From contig CAIYVZ010000022.1 in NCBI GenBank assembly GCA_903929755.1, positions 1 through 64,000 of the forward strand: a stretch of 64,000 nucleotides of DNA, read 5' to 3'. Position 1 is the first letter of the stretch, and every line of letters begins with the position of its first letter. The position numbers were made by a program, and so were the translations under genes. The stretch comes from an uncultured Acidobacteriia bacterium. Its GTDB lineage: Bacteria; Acidobacteriota; Terriglobia; Bryobacterales; Bryobacteraceae. The notes beneath the pieces are model-generated. The model had not been told where the DNA came from. It saw nothing but the letters and a program-made list of their open reading frames with translations, and ran no database searches. Of the stretch, positions 8,236 through 22,441 are shown piece by piece.

Positions 8236-9825
8236 CTACTGGACCGGCGCTTGCTTCTGTACCAGCTTCACGCGCGCCGTTTGGCCCACTTCAACCGTCA
8301 ACCGGGTTCCCTCGGCGAAACGGCGCATCCAGTCAGGATTGGCGAACTCTACCTGACTGAAATCGTCCCAGGCATAGATCATGTAATTGCCCGGCGCGAT
8401 GGAAGCGAAGCGAAAGTGGCCTGCGGCGTCGGCGCGGGCGTTGCGCGGCGCTTTGCCGTCCTCGAAGATCATCGCCCAACCCTCCGCCGGCTTTCCGTCC
8501 CGATCCTCAATCTGCCCCTCCACCGAGCCGCCCTCATCGCTGACCACCAGTTCCACCGTGCCTGAGGGCTGCGTGATGGAAGTGTCTTCGCGGGAGATGT
8601 CCCGGCCATTCAACATGGCCCGCTTGATGTAGAAATTGCCCGAGGTGTAGGCTTCCAGACGATAGACACCCGGAGTCATGTCGGCCAGCGTGAAACTGGT
8701 ACCATCCGGCGACCAGACCATCCGGCCGCCGCCCACTACCGGTTCCGCGGAACGCAGCGAGATGCCAAACTGATTTCGCTGCGGCGGCGTGCCATCCTTT
8801 GACTCCACACGGACTACCCCGTGCAGGCTAAAACCCTCGGAGAGCGGCACGGTGAGACCCTCCACATCGCCCCCGCCCACGTCGAGCGGAATTCGCGCGG
8901 TGTAGCGGCGGTTATCCTCCCAGTAATCGGTCGCGAGCAGATACGGCCCCGGCGTTACACCGGGAATATCAAAATTGCCATCCGGACGAACCGGAGCGCT
9001 GCGATTCGAGGCATTCCCTACCGCGCCGCGCCGGGTCAGTGACAGCGAGACGCCACGCGCCTTTGGCAGCCCGGTAACCACGCCGCGAACATGCACCGAG
9101 GGAATCAGCGGCAAGGCAAGGTTAATCCGTATATCACGCCCGGCGGCCAGTTCAAAAGTTGTGGTGGAACCGACTTCAAGCGGACCAGGAAAGCATTTGT
9201 CGCCGGTGATCGCGCCGTTCGTCAGAGCCAGAAGCCCTCCAGCCTGGTTCGGATGCGCACACACCACATATTTCCCCGCCGCCAGCCCGGAAATCCGGTA
9301 TTCCCCCAGGTCATTCGAGCCGCCCTGACCAGTCTGCTGAAAGGTCCGCCGCCCTTGTAAGACCCTGGAACTGAAGAGCGCCACTTGCGCGCCCGACACC
9401 GGATCACCCTGATCATCGGTCACAATTCCGGTAATCACCGCCTGGGGCGTGAGCGCAATCCGTACATCGTGGGCCGCGCCGCCTGGCTCCAACGTTACCG
9501 CTTTCCGCTGCGCCGCGAGGCCACCCGGGCCCGAAACATTCTCCAGAAAGCCGATCCGCCGGGCGAAAAATTGAATAGAACCACAGCTAATATGGTCCAT
9601 CCGGAAGCGCCCCCCGGAATCCGTCAGAACGGTACTTTGATTTGCCGTCGTCAGCAGCGAAACACGGGCTCTCGGCACCGGTTCTCCGCTCGTGGCATTC
9701 ACGACGGTGCCATCGGCCGAGCAGTCGTTCGACTGGGCGCGCGCAGGGGAATCGGGCAAGGTGGCAGGAACCTGTGCCAGCGCCGCCAGCATCCCACTTA
9801 GGCAAAACAGAACGGCAAACCGCAT
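8236..9825 (-). CDS. Secreted carboxypeptidase-regulatory-like protein
   Basis: A 529-residue protein with an N-terminal signal peptide (hydrophobic FAVLFCLSGMLAALAQ) followed by several beta-sandwich repeats of the carboxypeptidase-regulatory (CarboxypepD_reg) type. The repeat cores read like GEPVPRARVSL, GDPVSGAQVAL and GKPAEGWAMIF, each followed by a G-x-F/Y-R segment. Such proteins are abundant in acidobacteria, are exported, and probably bind surface or matrix partners. No catalytic residues are seen. Its start codon directly abuts the stop of the lipid kinase gene and its stop lies 5 nt before dnaE2. Confidence 0.75.
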   Translation of the reverse strand: MRFAVLFCLSGMLAALAQVPATLPDSPARAQSNDCSADGTVVNATSGEPVPRARVSLLTTANQSTVLTDSGGRFRMDHISCGSIQFFARRIGFLENVSGPGGLAAQRKAVTLEPGGAAHDVRIALTPQAVITGIVTDDQGDPVSGAQVALFSSRVLQGRRTFQQTGQGGSNDLGEYRISGLAAGKYVVCAHPNQAGGLLALTNGAITGDKCFPGPLEVGSTTTFELAAGRDIRINLALPLIPSVHVRGVVTGLPKARGVSLSLTRRGAVGNASNRSAPVRPDGNFDIPGVTPGPYLLATDYWEDNRRYTARIPLDVGGGDVEGLTVPLSEGFSLHGVVRVESKDGTPPQRNQFGISLRSAEPVVGGGRMVWSPDGTSFTLADMTPGVYRLEAYTSGNFYIKRAMLNGRDISREDTSITQPSGTVELVVSDEGGSVEGQIEDRDGKPAEGWAMIFEDGKAPRNARADAAGHFRFASIAPGNYMIYAWDDFSQVEFANPDWMRRFAEGTRLTVEVGQTARVKLVQKQAPVQ

Positions 9826-10659
9826 TTACCTTCCAGCGTAGCGCTTTGGAAGCAGAAGCGTCAGCGAATCCGGAACCACGGAAATGGTTGCCGGTATTGG
9901 CCCCAGTTCTTCCCCATCCGCCTGCATAAAAACCGGCTGGTTGGGGACCGGCAGCAGGCGAAGCGTCCTGGCCCGGCAAACGGTCACGCCCTTCGTGTTG
10001 TAGAGACTGTTGGTCAGCACAGCACCGATGGCTCGCAGATAGTCGTACCAGGCATGGCGTTCAAAAATAACCACTTCAAAGTCATCGTCGGTAATCCGAA
10101 TCTGCTTCGCGATCTCGAAATCGCCGCCATAATTGCGGACCCGCGTCACCAAAACAAAGCTGGCTTCGAATAACTTGCCATCAACCTCGGCGTGAAAGCG
10201 CTCCAACGAGCGTCCCATCTGGCGCAAACCCGCGTGCCAGTAGGCGAGCTTCCCCACTTTCGCCTTCAGCTTCAGGTCCAGTTCGCGCACAATACGCGCA
10301 TCCAGCCCGATACCCGCCATCAGCGCGAAGTGGCGGCGGGCAAGCCCCGGAACATCCAGCGCTCCCAGCGCAATCCGGGTCGGCACCGCGTCCAGAAGAA
10401 ATTTAGCGGCATGGTCGGGACGGTTCGGTAACCCGACCTCATTCGCCAGCACGTTAGCCGTACCCGCAGGGAGTGCCCCAAACACTGCGTCGGTGCCCGC
10501 GATTCCGTTAATGGCCTCGTTGATGGTGCCATCACCGCCAGCCGCCAGCACCAGGTTGCACCCATCCTGGATCGCCTGGCGTGTCAGGTCCCCCGCCTGG
10601 CCGGCAGCCTGCGTTGGATACAGCGTGACAACGCGTCCTGCCGCGCGGAATACTTCCAC
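9826..10659 (-). CDS. Diacylglycerol/lipid kinase family protein
   Basis: DagK/YegS-type lipid kinase: the glycine-rich nucleotide loop GGDGTINEAINGI and the PAGTANVLANEVGLP segment are diagnostic. These soluble enzymes phosphorylate diacylglycerol or related lipids with ATP at the membrane. The first usable start is GTG at 10659 (277 residues), but the same frame is open to a TGA at 10774-10776. The added codons read HRIGIVFNPCAGG, the conserved first strand of the family. No ATG, GTG or TTG exists in that stretch, so initiation at ATT (for example 10768-10770) or a start-codon mutation must be considered. True coding probably reaches about 10770. It is divergent from ligA. Confidence 0.8.
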   Translation of the reverse strand: MEVFRAAGRVVTLYPTQAAGQAGDLTRQAIQDGCNLVLAAGGDGTINEAINGIAGTDAVFGALPAGTANVLANEVGLPNRPDHAAKFLLDAVPTRIALGALDVPGLARRHFALMAGIGLDARIVRELDLKLKAKVGKLAYWHAGLRQMGRSLERFHAEVDGKLFEASFVLVTRVRNYGGDFEIAKQIRITDDDFEVVIFERHAWYDYLRAIGAVLTNSLYNTKGVTVCRARTLRLLPVPNQPVFMQADGEELGPIPATISVVPDSLTLLLPKRYAGR

Positions 10660-10809
10660 AGCCCGGTCCAGCCGACGGCGGTTGGACCCTTTCAGGCCGC
10701 CCGCGCAGGGATTGAAGACGATGCCAATTCGATGGAGGGGATGGGAGATAATTTTAGGGTCGCTCGAAATACCTCAATTATAGCGAAGCAGTTACAAAAG
10801 CCGGTTTAG

Positions 10810-14498
<3,689 letters not shown>

Positions 14499-14980
14499 GT
14501 CGCATTCTGCCGTAAGGGGTACAGTTTCGTACTCTCCCTGCCGATATGTGGAACAAGAGTTTGAGGTCCGGGCTCGCACGGGAATACCAGTTCACCTATC
14601 TCCACGCCGCCGCATCCCCTTTTTTTTACCCAGACACGACCCCGGAGACTTCCACCGCTGAACCCAGTCAATACACTCACAATTGGACCGTCTGGGCCCC
14701 CTCGCCCCCCCTGGTTCATGAATTTGGCCCAATATCGCAGTCCTGACAGGCGCGCCGGGCCTGATGGCAAAAGAATTTTCAGCTCCGAACCCGAATAACA
14801 ACAACATCTTGCATCCGGAATGTTGGATTTTGAGCGCGGGGATGTTACCATTGGAATCGCAGCAACCTGGTGGGAGTTCAGCAGTTGGTCGTTCGCAACA
14901 AGCGAACGTTCTTACGATGACTCCAGCCAGTCACGGCGGGATTTTCAAGACTTCCGCCGGTGATGTTTGTGTTTCAAGCC
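14499..14980. other. Intergenic region upstream of the tRNA-tuf block
   Basis: 482 bases without a credible gene. A small inverted repeat CGTTCGC-aacaa-GCGAACG lies at 14890-14908, about 70 bp before tRNA-Tyr. It could be an operator or a processing signal. The promoter for the tRNAs should lie here, but no hexamer pair stands out. Short open frames in this stretch look random. Confidence 0.4.
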
Positions 14981-15068
14981 GGACAGGTGGCCGAGCGGCT
15001 AATGGCAACAGACTGTAAATCTGTCGCTCTCCGGAGCTACGGAGGTTCGAATCCTCCCCTGTCCACCA
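14981..15068 (+). tRNA. tRNA-Tyr (anticodon GUA)
   Basis: An 88-nt class II tRNA with encoded CCA. The acceptor stem GGACAGG pairs with CCTGTCC; the anticodon stem CAGA/TCTG encloses CTGTAAA with GTA; a long variable arm precedes the T arm GGTTCGAATCC. It lies 45 nt upstream of tRNA-Thr. Confidence 0.95.
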
Positions 15069-15113
15069 ATTTTTAAAACCTTCTCCTGTACACTAAGAGT
15101 TGGGATCAAGAAA

Positions 15114-15189
<76 letters not shown>

Positions 15190-15198
15190 TTTTCTAAA

Positions 15199-15233
15199 GC
15201 GCACCGTGAGATTTTGTCGGTGCGCCGATTTTT
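15199..15233 (+). terminator. Rho-independent terminator between tRNA-Thr and tuf
   Basis: Eight-base arms GCGCACCG (15199-15206) and CGGTGCGC (15218-15225) with an 11-nt loop, followed by CGATTTTT. It would end the tRNA transcript, or attenuate it, before tuf. Confidence 0.7.
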
Positions 15234-15242
15234 GCATAACGT

Positions 15243-15260
15243 GGTTTTGAAATCAAAACC
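15243..15260. repeat. Perfect inverted repeat in the tuf leader
   Basis: GGTTTTGA-aa-TCAAAACC is a perfect 18-bp dyad 50 bp before the tuf start and just after the terminator. There is no run of T behind it, so it is not a terminator. Its symmetry suggests a protein-binding site or an mRNA hairpin controlling tuf. Confidence 0.5.
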
Positions 15261-15309
15261 GCCGGTTTCACAAGTATTGGGTTAAAAAAGTTTCGAGGAC
15301 GGAACCACA

Positions 15310-16497
<1,188 letters not shown>

Positions 16498-16536
16498 CGC
16501 TGCAACTTAAGCAAAAGCGAACTGGATTAAAAGAAC

Positions 16537-16860
16537 ATGGCACTGAAAGATCGCATACGTATCCGATTGAAAGCCTACGACCATCGGGTGCTCGATCAAT
16601 CGACGGGTGAGATTGTTGACACGGCAAAGCGGACGGGCGCCACAGTTGCAGGCCCCATCCCGCTGCCGACATCCATCTCGCGGACGACGGTTCTCCGTTC
16701 GCCCCACGTTGATAAGAAGTCGCGGGAACAGTTTGAAATTCGTACACACAAGCGTTTACTCGATATTCTCGAGCCGACGCAGCAAACGGTAGACGCGCTG
16801 ATGAAGCTCGATTTGCCCGCAGGTGTGGATGTGGAAATTAAGGCGTTCGGAAAAGGCTAG
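16537..16860 (+). CDS. rpsJ: 30S ribosomal protein S10
   Basis: 107 residues, first gene of the S10 cluster. The sequence [17 protein letters not shown] at the start and the [19 protein letters not shown] loop in the middle are the S10 hallmarks. Binds 16S rRNA in the 30S head and, as NusE, also takes part in antitermination. A 114-nt gap separates it from rplC. Confidence 0.98.
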   Translation: MALKDRIRIRLKAYDHRVLDQSTGEIVDTAKRTGATVAGPIPLPTSISRTTVLRSPHVDKKSREQFEIRTHKRLLDILEPTQQTVDALMKLDLPAGVDVEIKAFGKG

Positions 16861-16974
16861 GGCAGGGAAGTCTCCTGTCCGCGCGCTCCCCGGAGTTGCG
16901 CATCGTCTTACTCGGGTTACCCGGAATCGGGTCACTCAACGAACGTGAAGTATTGACCTCAAGGAAGTGAAGAG

Positions 16975-17619
16975 ATGAGTCCAGGAATACTTGGCAAGAA
17001 AATAGGCATGACGCAGGTCTTCCGGCCCGATGGGCAGGTTGTACCCGTGACGCTGCTCAAGGCCGGCCCCTGCATGGTCGTACAGCGCAAAACCCCTGCC
17101 ACCGATGGTTACGACGCAGTGCAGCTTGGTCTGCTCGAGTTCGTGAAACCCGCTCGGATCAACAAACCCCGTACGGGCCACCTGAAAAAGGCCGGTGTCG
17201 AGGGTGCGAAGTTCCTCCGCGAGTTCCGGCTTGACCAGGGCAACGCGGCCGGTTCCGCCGACCTCAAGGCTGGCGATCAGGTCTTGGTGAGCGATTTCAA
17301 GACCACTGACAAAGTAGATGTGATCGGCATTTCCAAGGGACGCGGCTTCGCCGGTGTCGTGAAACGCCACCACTTCCGCGGTGGTGAAGCCTCCCACGGT
17401 TCGATGTTCCACCGGGCTCCCGGTTCCATCGGCCAGTCAAGCTTTCCGTCGCGCGTTTTCCCCGGCACCCGTATGGGCGGCCACATGGGTAACGAACAGG
17501 TTACGGTTCGCAATCTGGAAATCATCGACATCGACACCGAAGACAATGTGCTCGTAGTTAAAGGCGCAGTGCCCGGTCCGAATGGCGGCTACGTCGTCGT
17601 GCGGAGGGCAAAGAGGTAA
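16975..17619 (+). CDS. rplC: 50S ribosomal protein L3
   Basis: 214 residues. The N terminus [13 protein letters not shown] and the C-terminal signature segment around [16 protein letters not shown] identify L3, which sits near the peptidyl transferase centre and helps start 50S assembly. The ATG at 16975 follows a purine-rich AAGGAAGTGAAG. A short ACCCG-gaat-CGGGT hairpin lies in the leader near 16925. Confidence 0.98.
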   Translation: MSPGILGKKIGMTQVFRPDGQVVPVTLLKAGPCMVVQRKTPATDGYDAVQLGLLEFVKPARINKPRTGHLKKAGVEGAKFLREFRLDQGNAAGSADLKAGDQVLVSDFKTTDKVDVIGISKGRGFAGVVKRHHFRGGEASHGSMFHRAPGSIGQSSFPSRVFPGTRMGGHMGNEQVTVRNLEIIDIDTEDNVLVVKGAVPGPNGGYVVVRRAKR

Positions 17620-17621
17620 CC

Positions 17622-18299
17622 ATGCCCAAAGTTGAAGTAGTCGATCTCAATAACAAAAGAGTTGGCGAAGTTGAACTGGCGGATGCCGTTTTCAGCGCGC
17701 CGGTAAATGAAGCTTTGCTGTACGAAGCGGTCCGCCACTACCTTGCTGGTAAGCGCGCTGGTACGCACAAGGTTAAAACCCGTCACGAAGTGGCTGGTTC
17801 GGGTAAGAAGCTGTGGAAGCAGAAGGGAACTGGTCGGGCTCGCATGGGTTCGGTACGCAGTCCTCTGTGGCGTCACGGTGGTACGGTTCACGGACCGGTG
17901 CCGCGTGATTACTCCTACAAGTTGCCCCGGAAAATGCAGTTGGGCGCTTTGCGTTCGGCTCTAAGTGCGAAATTGGCGGATGGCGGCATTAAGGTAGTTT
18001 CAGGATTCGATCTCTCGACTCCCAAGACCAAGGCCTTTGCTTCCACCCTGAAGGGATTCGCCAACAACCGCAAGGTTCTCCTGGTGGATTCTGTAGACAA
18101 CCTGAATCTGGAACTCAGCGCCCGTAACATTGAAGGCGTCCAGCTGGTACGTAGCCACGAAGTTCATCCTTATCACCTGCTGGGCGCGACGCTGATTCTG
18201 GTGTCTCAGGCAGCGGCGACCAAACTGAGCGATGCTCTTGCGAAGTCAGTACCCGCATCCGCGAGCTCTTCTGGTAACAAAGCCGGAGGTGAAGCATAA
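17622..18299 (+). CDS. rplD: 50S ribosomal protein L4
   Basis: 225 residues. The extended loop that enters the 50S exit tunnel is visible around GSGKKLWKQKGTGRAR, and the C-terminal part reads as the globular domain. In enterobacteria L4 represses the S10 operon; the leader here shows no matching structure that I can confirm. Its stop overlaps the rplW start as TAATG. Confidence 0.97.
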   Translation: MPKVEVVDLNNKRVGEVELADAVFSAPVNEALLYEAVRHYLAGKRAGTHKVKTRHEVAGSGKKLWKQKGTGRARMGSVRSPLWRHGGTVHGPVPRDYSYKLPRKMQLGALRSALSAKLADGGIKVVSGFDLSTPKTKAFASTLKGFANNRKVLLVDSVDNLNLELSARNIEGVQLVRSHEVHPYHLLGATLILVSQAAATKLSDALAKSVPASASSSGNKAGGEA

Positions 18300-18586
18300 T
18301 GACAATTCATGACGTTTTGGTTAAGCCGCTCGTTACCGAGAAGGGCCTCATCAAGAAGGACGAAGAGCAGACGTTGACCTTTTCGGTCCACCGTGATGCC
18401 AACAAAGTCCAGATCCGCCAGGCCGTTGAGAAGCTCTTCAACGTGAAGGTGTCCGAGATTCGCACGGCGAATTTCGATGGCAAACTGCGTCGCCGCGGTC
18501 GTTTCGCGGCCTACAAGTCCGATTGGAAAAAGGCGTACGTACGGCTTGAAGCCGGGCAGAAAATGCCCGAATTCACCGAGATGTAA
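18299..18586 (+). CDS. rplW: 50S ribosomal protein L23
   Basis: 95 residues beginning MTIHDVLVKPLVTEKG, the typical L23 opening, with the rRNA-binding loop GKLRRRGRFA. L23 lies at the tunnel exit and docks trigger factor and SRP. Overlaps rplD by one base. Confidence 0.97.
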   Translation: MTIHDVLVKPLVTEKGLIKKDEEQTLTFSVHRDANKVQIRQAVEKLFNVKVSEIRTANFDGKLRRRGRFAAYKSDWKKAYVRLEAGQKMPEFTEM

Positions 18587-18604
18587 GGGCAGAGGCGAAG
18601 ACAG

Positions 18605-19429
18605 ATGGCAATTAAAAAATTCAGCCCGACAACGCCGAGCCGCCGTTACATGACGGTGGTGTCGCGCGAGGGTATTACCAAGCAGACGCCGGAGAAGTCG
18701 CTCGTAGAACCTCTCCGCAAGACTGGTGGCCGCAACAACACGGGCCGCATTACCTCCCGGTTCATCAGTGGTGGTCACAAGCAGGGTTATCGGATCATCG
18801 ACTTCAAGCGTGACAAAACGGGCGTGCCCGCCAAAGTCGCCTCGATTGAGTACGATCCGAACCGTTCGGCCCGTATCGCGCTCCTGAACTATGTGGATGG
18901 CGAGAAGCGCTACATTATCGCTCCGCATGGTCTCGAAGTCGGCACCATGGTTTCATCCGGTCCCGCCGCCGATATTCTGGTCGGTAATGCACTCCCGCTT
19001 AAGAACATTCCTGCCGGCACCATCGTTCATAACATCGAACTTCGGCCAGGTAAGGGTGCGCAGATGGCACGCTCGGCCGGAACGCAGGCACAACTCGTGT
19101 CGCGAGACGGTGGCGTGGCTCTTCTGAAGCTGCCCTCGGGTGAAGTTCGCCGTGTGGCTGTCGAATGCATGGCGACCGTCGGTACCGTAGGGAACAGCGA
19201 TCATGAAAACGTTTCGCTGGGTAAGGCTGGCCGCAGTCGCTGGCTGGGCCGGAGCCCCCACAACCGTGGCGTTTCCATGAACCCGGTGGATCACCCCCAT
19301 GGTGGTGGTGAAGGTAAGACCTCGGGAGGCCGTCACCCGGTTACCCCGTGGGGACAGCCGACGCGTGGCTTCAAAACCCGCAACAACAAGCGTACGGATA
19401 AGAATATTGTGAACCGGAGGTCCAAGTAA
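18605..19429 (+). CDS. rplB: 50S ribosomal protein L2
   Basis: 274 residues. L2 hallmarks include [13 protein letters not shown], the [20 protein letters not shown] segment and HPHGGGEGK, whose histidine lies near the peptidyl transferase centre. Helps join the subunits. It directly abuts rpsS. Confidence 0.98.
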   Translation: MAIKKFSPTTPSRRYMTVVSREGITKQTPEKSLVEPLRKTGGRNNTGRITSRFISGGHKQGYRIIDFKRDKTGVPAKVASIEYDPNRSARIALLNYVDGEKRYIIAPHGLEVGTMVSSGPAADILVGNALPLKNIPAGTIVHNIELRPGKGAQMARSAGTQAQLVSRDGGVALLKLPSGEVRRVAVECMATVGTVGNSDHENVSLGKAGRSRWLGRSPHNRGVSMNPVDHPHGGGEGKTSGGRHPVTPWGQPTRGFKTRNNKRTDKNIVNRRSK

Positions 19430-19711
19430 ATGGGTCGTTCTGTAAAGAAGGGGCCTTTTGTAGACTCGCACCTGGAGCGTCGTATCGATGCTTTGAACGC
19501 TGCGGGTGACAAGAAGGTGATCCGGACCTGGTCGCGCCGTTCGACGATTCTCCCTGAATTCGTTGGACATACGGTTGCGGTTCACAACGGTAAGAAATTC
19601 ATTCCCGTCTATGTGACGGAAAACATGGTTGGCCACAAGTTGGGCGAGTTCTCACCGACCCGCACCTTCAAGGGCCATGCCGCCAAGACTGAGAAGTCGT
19701 CGAAGTCGTAA
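19430..19711 (+). CDS. rpsS: 30S ribosomal protein S19
   Basis: 93 residues with the S19 core [17 protein letters not shown] and the conserved [19 protein letters not shown] strand region. Forms a complex with S13 in the 30S head. Starts immediately after the rplB stop. Confidence 0.98.
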   Translation: MGRSVKKGPFVDSHLERRIDALNAAGDKKVIRTWSRRSTILPEFVGHTVAVHNGKKFIPVYVTENMVGHKLGEFSPTRTFKGHAAKTEKSSKS

Positions 19712-19736
19712 GCGTATGACTGCAGAAGGAACTGAG

Positions 19737-20090
19737 ATGGAAGTTAAAGCAGAAGCCAGACACGTCCGCATCTCCCCGCAGAAAGCGCGGCTCGTTGTGG
19801 ACATGATCCGTGGCGCGAAGGTCAATCAGGCCCGCATTACGCTGCGTTCGGTCAACAAGCGGATCGCTCCGGCGGTAGAGAAGGTTCTCAATTCGGCAAT
19901 CGCCAATGCGCAGAACCAGAACGAAGATGTTGATGTTGACGCTCTTTTTGTGTCGTCGGCATACGTGAATGAAGGTCCTCGCCAGAAACGTGTTCGTCCC
20001 GCTCCAATGGGCCGCGCGTATCGGTATCAGCGTCGGACTTCACACATCGTCGTCAAAGTGACCGAAAAAGTACAGGGCGGGAAGGCATAA
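19737..20090 (+). CDS. rplV: 50S ribosomal protein L22
   Basis: 117 residues from the ATG at 19737, which has AAGGA seven bases upstream and gives the normal L22 length and N terminus (EVKAEARHVRISPQKARL). An earlier in-frame ATG at 19716 would add seven residues and is less likely. The long beta hairpin lining the exit tunnel ends in GPRQKRVRPAPMGRAYR. Confidence 0.95.
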   Translation: MEVKAEARHVRISPQKARLVVDMIRGAKVNQARITLRSVNKRIAPAVEKVLNSAIANAQNQNEDVDVDALFVSSAYVNEGPRQKRVRPAPMGRAYRYQRRTSHIVVKVTEKVQGGKA

Positions 20091-20093
20091 CAA

Positions 20094-21011
20094 ATGGGTC
20101 AGAAAGTACATCCGTACGGCTTCCGGCTGGGCTTCAACAAGCCGTGGCGTTCACGTTGGTTCTCGAAAGGGAACTACGCGCAGCTGCTCCAGGAAGATCT
20201 CGAACTCAAGGAAGGTCTTCGCGAACAGCTGAAGTCTGCCGGCGTTAGCTCGATCGAAGTCGATCGTCCCGGCAACAAGCTTCGCGTGACTATTCGCACT
20301 TCGCGTCCCGGCATCATCATTGGACGTAAGGGCGCCGAGATTGAAAAACTGAAGACCGCTCTGGCCAAGAAGACCAAGCGCGAAGTGTTTATCGACATTC
20401 AGGAAGTGCACAAGCCGGAGCTCGACGCTCAGCTGGTGTCTGAGTCGATCGCACTGCAGCTTGAAAAGCGCGTTGCGTTCCGTCGTGCCATGCGTAAGGC
20501 CGTTGACTCGGCTCTTCGGTTCGGTTGCAAGGGCATTAAGGTTCGTGTCTCGGGCCGTCTGAATGGTGCAGAAATTGCCCGCAGTGAATGGTATCTGCAG
20601 GGTCAACTTCCACTCCACACTCTTCGTGCAGACATTGACTACGGTTTTTCCGAAGCTCATACGACCTACGGCATTATCGGTGTGAAGGCCTGGCTGTATA
20701 AGGGTGAAATCCTCGCCAACGGCAAGCGGACCGTTCCTGCTGACGGGGAACCCCGTCGCAACGAGCGCCCGCGTAGTGATCGTGACCGTGGTGGGAATGA
20801 CCGTGGTGGTGATCGTAACCGTGGTCCGCGTGCGGGTGGTGGTGATCGTGGTGGTGCACCGGCTTCGGTTGCTGCGCCAACTGGTGTCCTGCAACAGGCA
20901 CCTCCGGTCGCCGAGGCAGCCAAGGGTGGAGCTCCGGTTCTGCCCCCACTGATGCCGCCGGCACAGCCGTCGTGGAAAGAATCTAAGCCGGAAGAGGGCA
21001 GCGGAGAATAA
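20094..21011 (+). CDS. rpsC: 30S ribosomal protein S3 with long RG-rich C-terminal tail
   Basis: 305 residues, against about 210-240 in most bacteria. Residues 1-210 are standard S3: [10 protein letters not shown] at the start, a KH domain with the [11 protein letters not shown] loop, and the C-terminal domain around [16 protein letters not shown]. The extra 90 residues begin with alternating Arg, Asp and Gly ([14 protein letters not shown]) and end in an Ala/Pro-rich segment, clearly low complexity and probably disordered and RNA-contacting. The tail is in frame and ends at a normal stop, with an 80-nt gap before rplP. Confidence 0.96.
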   Translation: MGQKVHPYGFRLGFNKPWRSRWFSKGNYAQLLQEDLELKEGLREQLKSAGVSSIEVDRPGNKLRVTIRTSRPGIIIGRKGAEIEKLKTALAKKTKREVFIDIQEVHKPELDAQLVSESIALQLEKRVAFRRAMRKAVDSALRFGCKGIKVRVSGRLNGAEIARSEWYLQGQLPLHTLRADIDYGFSEAHTTYGIIGVKAWLYKGEILANGKRTVPADGEPRRNERPRSDRDRGGNDRGGDRNRGPRAGGGDRGGAPASVAAPTGVLQQAPPVAEAAKGGAPVLPPLMPPAQPSWKESKPEEGSGE

Positions 21012-21091
21012 GCCCTTGCGGGCGAATTCATCGTAGCGACCTTACTGCAGAAACGTTATTTGCAAAGATTGGACCGGGAGAAAACTGACTT

Positions 21092-21508
21092 ATGTTAATG
21101 CCCAAGAAAGTTAAGTACCGCAAGCAACAGCGCGGTCGCATGACGGGCAAGGCCTGGCGGGGATCGTCGATTGCGTTCGGCGAATTTGGCCTCAAGGCGA
21201 TGGAGTGCGGATGGATTACATCGCGCCAGATTGAAGCGGCACGTATCGCGATGACACGCTTTATCAAGCGTGGTGGCAAGGTTTGGATCCGGTTGTTTCC
21301 CGACAAGCCGATCACCAAGAAGCCCGCCGAAACCCGTATGGGTAAGGGTAAGGGCAATCCGGAAGAATGGGTAGCAGTTATCCGTCCCGGCAAGGTGCTT
21401 TTCGAGATGGAAGGCGTACCCGTTGAAATCGCGCGTGAAGCCATGCGGCTGGCCGCGCACAAGCTCCCGATGACGACTAAATTCGTCACTCGCGAAGTGG
21501 CGGAGTGA
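21092..21508 (+). CDS. rplP: 50S ribosomal protein L16
   Basis: 138 residues with the L16 core [20 protein letters not shown] and the conserved [12 protein letters not shown] segment. Binds near the tRNA A site of 50S. Start could be ATG 21092 or ATG 21098; the second gives the usual MPKK N terminus. Confidence 0.97.
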   Translation: MLMPKKVKYRKQQRGRMTGKAWRGSSIAFGEFGLKAMECGWITSRQIEAARIAMTRFIKRGGKVWIRLFPDKPITKKPAETRMGKGKGNPEEWVAVIRPGKVLFEMEGVPVEIAREAMRLAAHKLPMTTKFVTREVAE

Positions 21509-21515
21509 GCAACAG

Positions 21516-21716
21516 ATGAAAACAGATAAACTCCGGGGGCTTGACCCCGCTGAAATGCAGACGAAGCTGAAAGAGATCGATGAGCAGACGTTTCGGATCC
21601 GCTTCCAAATGTCCATGGGACAGGTGGATGGGTTGCGTCGGCTCCGCGAAATGCGTCGCGAACGCGCTCGGCTTCTGACGTATCTGCGTCAACGCGAACT
21701 GGAAGGGGCGAAGTAG
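21516..21716 (+). CDS. rpmC: 50S ribosomal protein L29
   Basis: 66 residues, two helices, with the L29 pattern [16 protein letters not shown] and [24 protein letters not shown]. Sits at the tunnel exit beside L23. Lies 7 nt after rplP. Confidence 0.95.
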   Translation: MKTDKLRGLDPAEMQTKLKEIDEQTFRIRFQMSMGQVDGLRRLREMRRERARLLTYLRQRELEGAK

Positions 21717-21718
21717 CT

Positions 21719-22039
21719 ATGGCCGAAGTCACAGAGTCACAGAAACCACAGTCACAAAAGAACGAGAAGGTCGGACCCGTTGTTTCGACCAAAATGCAGA
21801 AAACGATCGTGGTTCAGGTTTCGCGTCGCGTTCCTCACCCGCTGTACAAGCGGATCGTTACGAAGCATAAGAAGTTTTACGCCCATGATGAAGAAGGTAC
21901 TGCTCGGCTCGGTGATATTGTCCGGATCGTGGAATGCCGTCCGATGAGCAAGCTGAAGAGGTGGAAGCTGGAAGAAATCATCCGGCGCTCCGCCCTGGTT
22001 GGTGCGGCAAAGCCGTCTGACCTTGACGTGAAAGTCTAA
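21719..22039 (+). CDS. rpsQ: 30S ribosomal protein S17
   Basis: 106 residues. The OB-fold core [24 protein letters not shown] and the [20 protein letters not shown] signature identify S17. A polar N-terminal extension of about 20 residues precedes the core. Starts 2 nt after rpmC. Confidence 0.97.
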   Translation: MAEVTESQKPQSQKNEKVGPVVSTKMQKTIVVQVSRRVPHPLYKRIVTKHKKFYAHDEEGTARLGDIVRIVECRPMSKLKRWKLEEIIRRSALVGAAKPSDLDVKV

Positions 22040-22072
22040 AGTTTAGGATTTAAGGCAACAGGAGAACCCATC

Positions 22073-22441
22073 ATGATTGGGATGAGAACTATCCTCGAGG
22101 TAGCCGACAACAGTGGCGCACGCAGGCTCGCCTGCATCGGGCCCCGTGGCGGCGACCTTGGGTCGCGTGCGGGCTTGGGCGACATCGTTACGGCCTCGGT
22201 TAAAGAAGCGGCGCCGGATTCGAACATTAAGAAGGGCAAGGTAGTACGGTGCGTTATTGTCCGTATGCGAAAAGAGAGTCGGAGGCGGGATGGTACGTAC
22301 ATCCGCTTTGATTCCAATGCAGCCGTGCTGGTAAACGAAATGGGCGAACCGGTCGGTACCCGCGTATTTGGACCTGTCGCGCGTGAACTCCGCGACAAAA
22401 AGTTTATGAAGATTGTGTCGCTTGCTCCGGAGGTGATCTAG
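22073..22441 (+). CDS. rplN: 50S ribosomal protein L14
   Basis: 122 residues, the standard length. Contains [28 protein letters not shown] and IVSLAPEVI at the C terminus. L14 forms an inter-subunit bridge. Its stop directly abuts rplX. Confidence 0.98.
   Translation: MIGMRTILEVADNSGARRLACIGPRGGDLGSRAGLGDIVTASVKEAAPDSNIKKGKVVRCVIVRMRKESRRRDGTYIRFDSNAAVLVNEMGEPVGTRVFGPVARELRDKKFMKIVSLAPEVI

Noticed and set aside
14890-14908. Small inverted repeat before tRNA-Tyr as a terminator
   Set aside because: No T run follows the stem.
20674-20964. His/Asp-rich open frame that looks like a metal-binding protein
   Set aside because: It is the reverse reading of the Arg-Gly-Asp-rich tail of rpsC; histidines come from reversed ATG/GTG-type codons.
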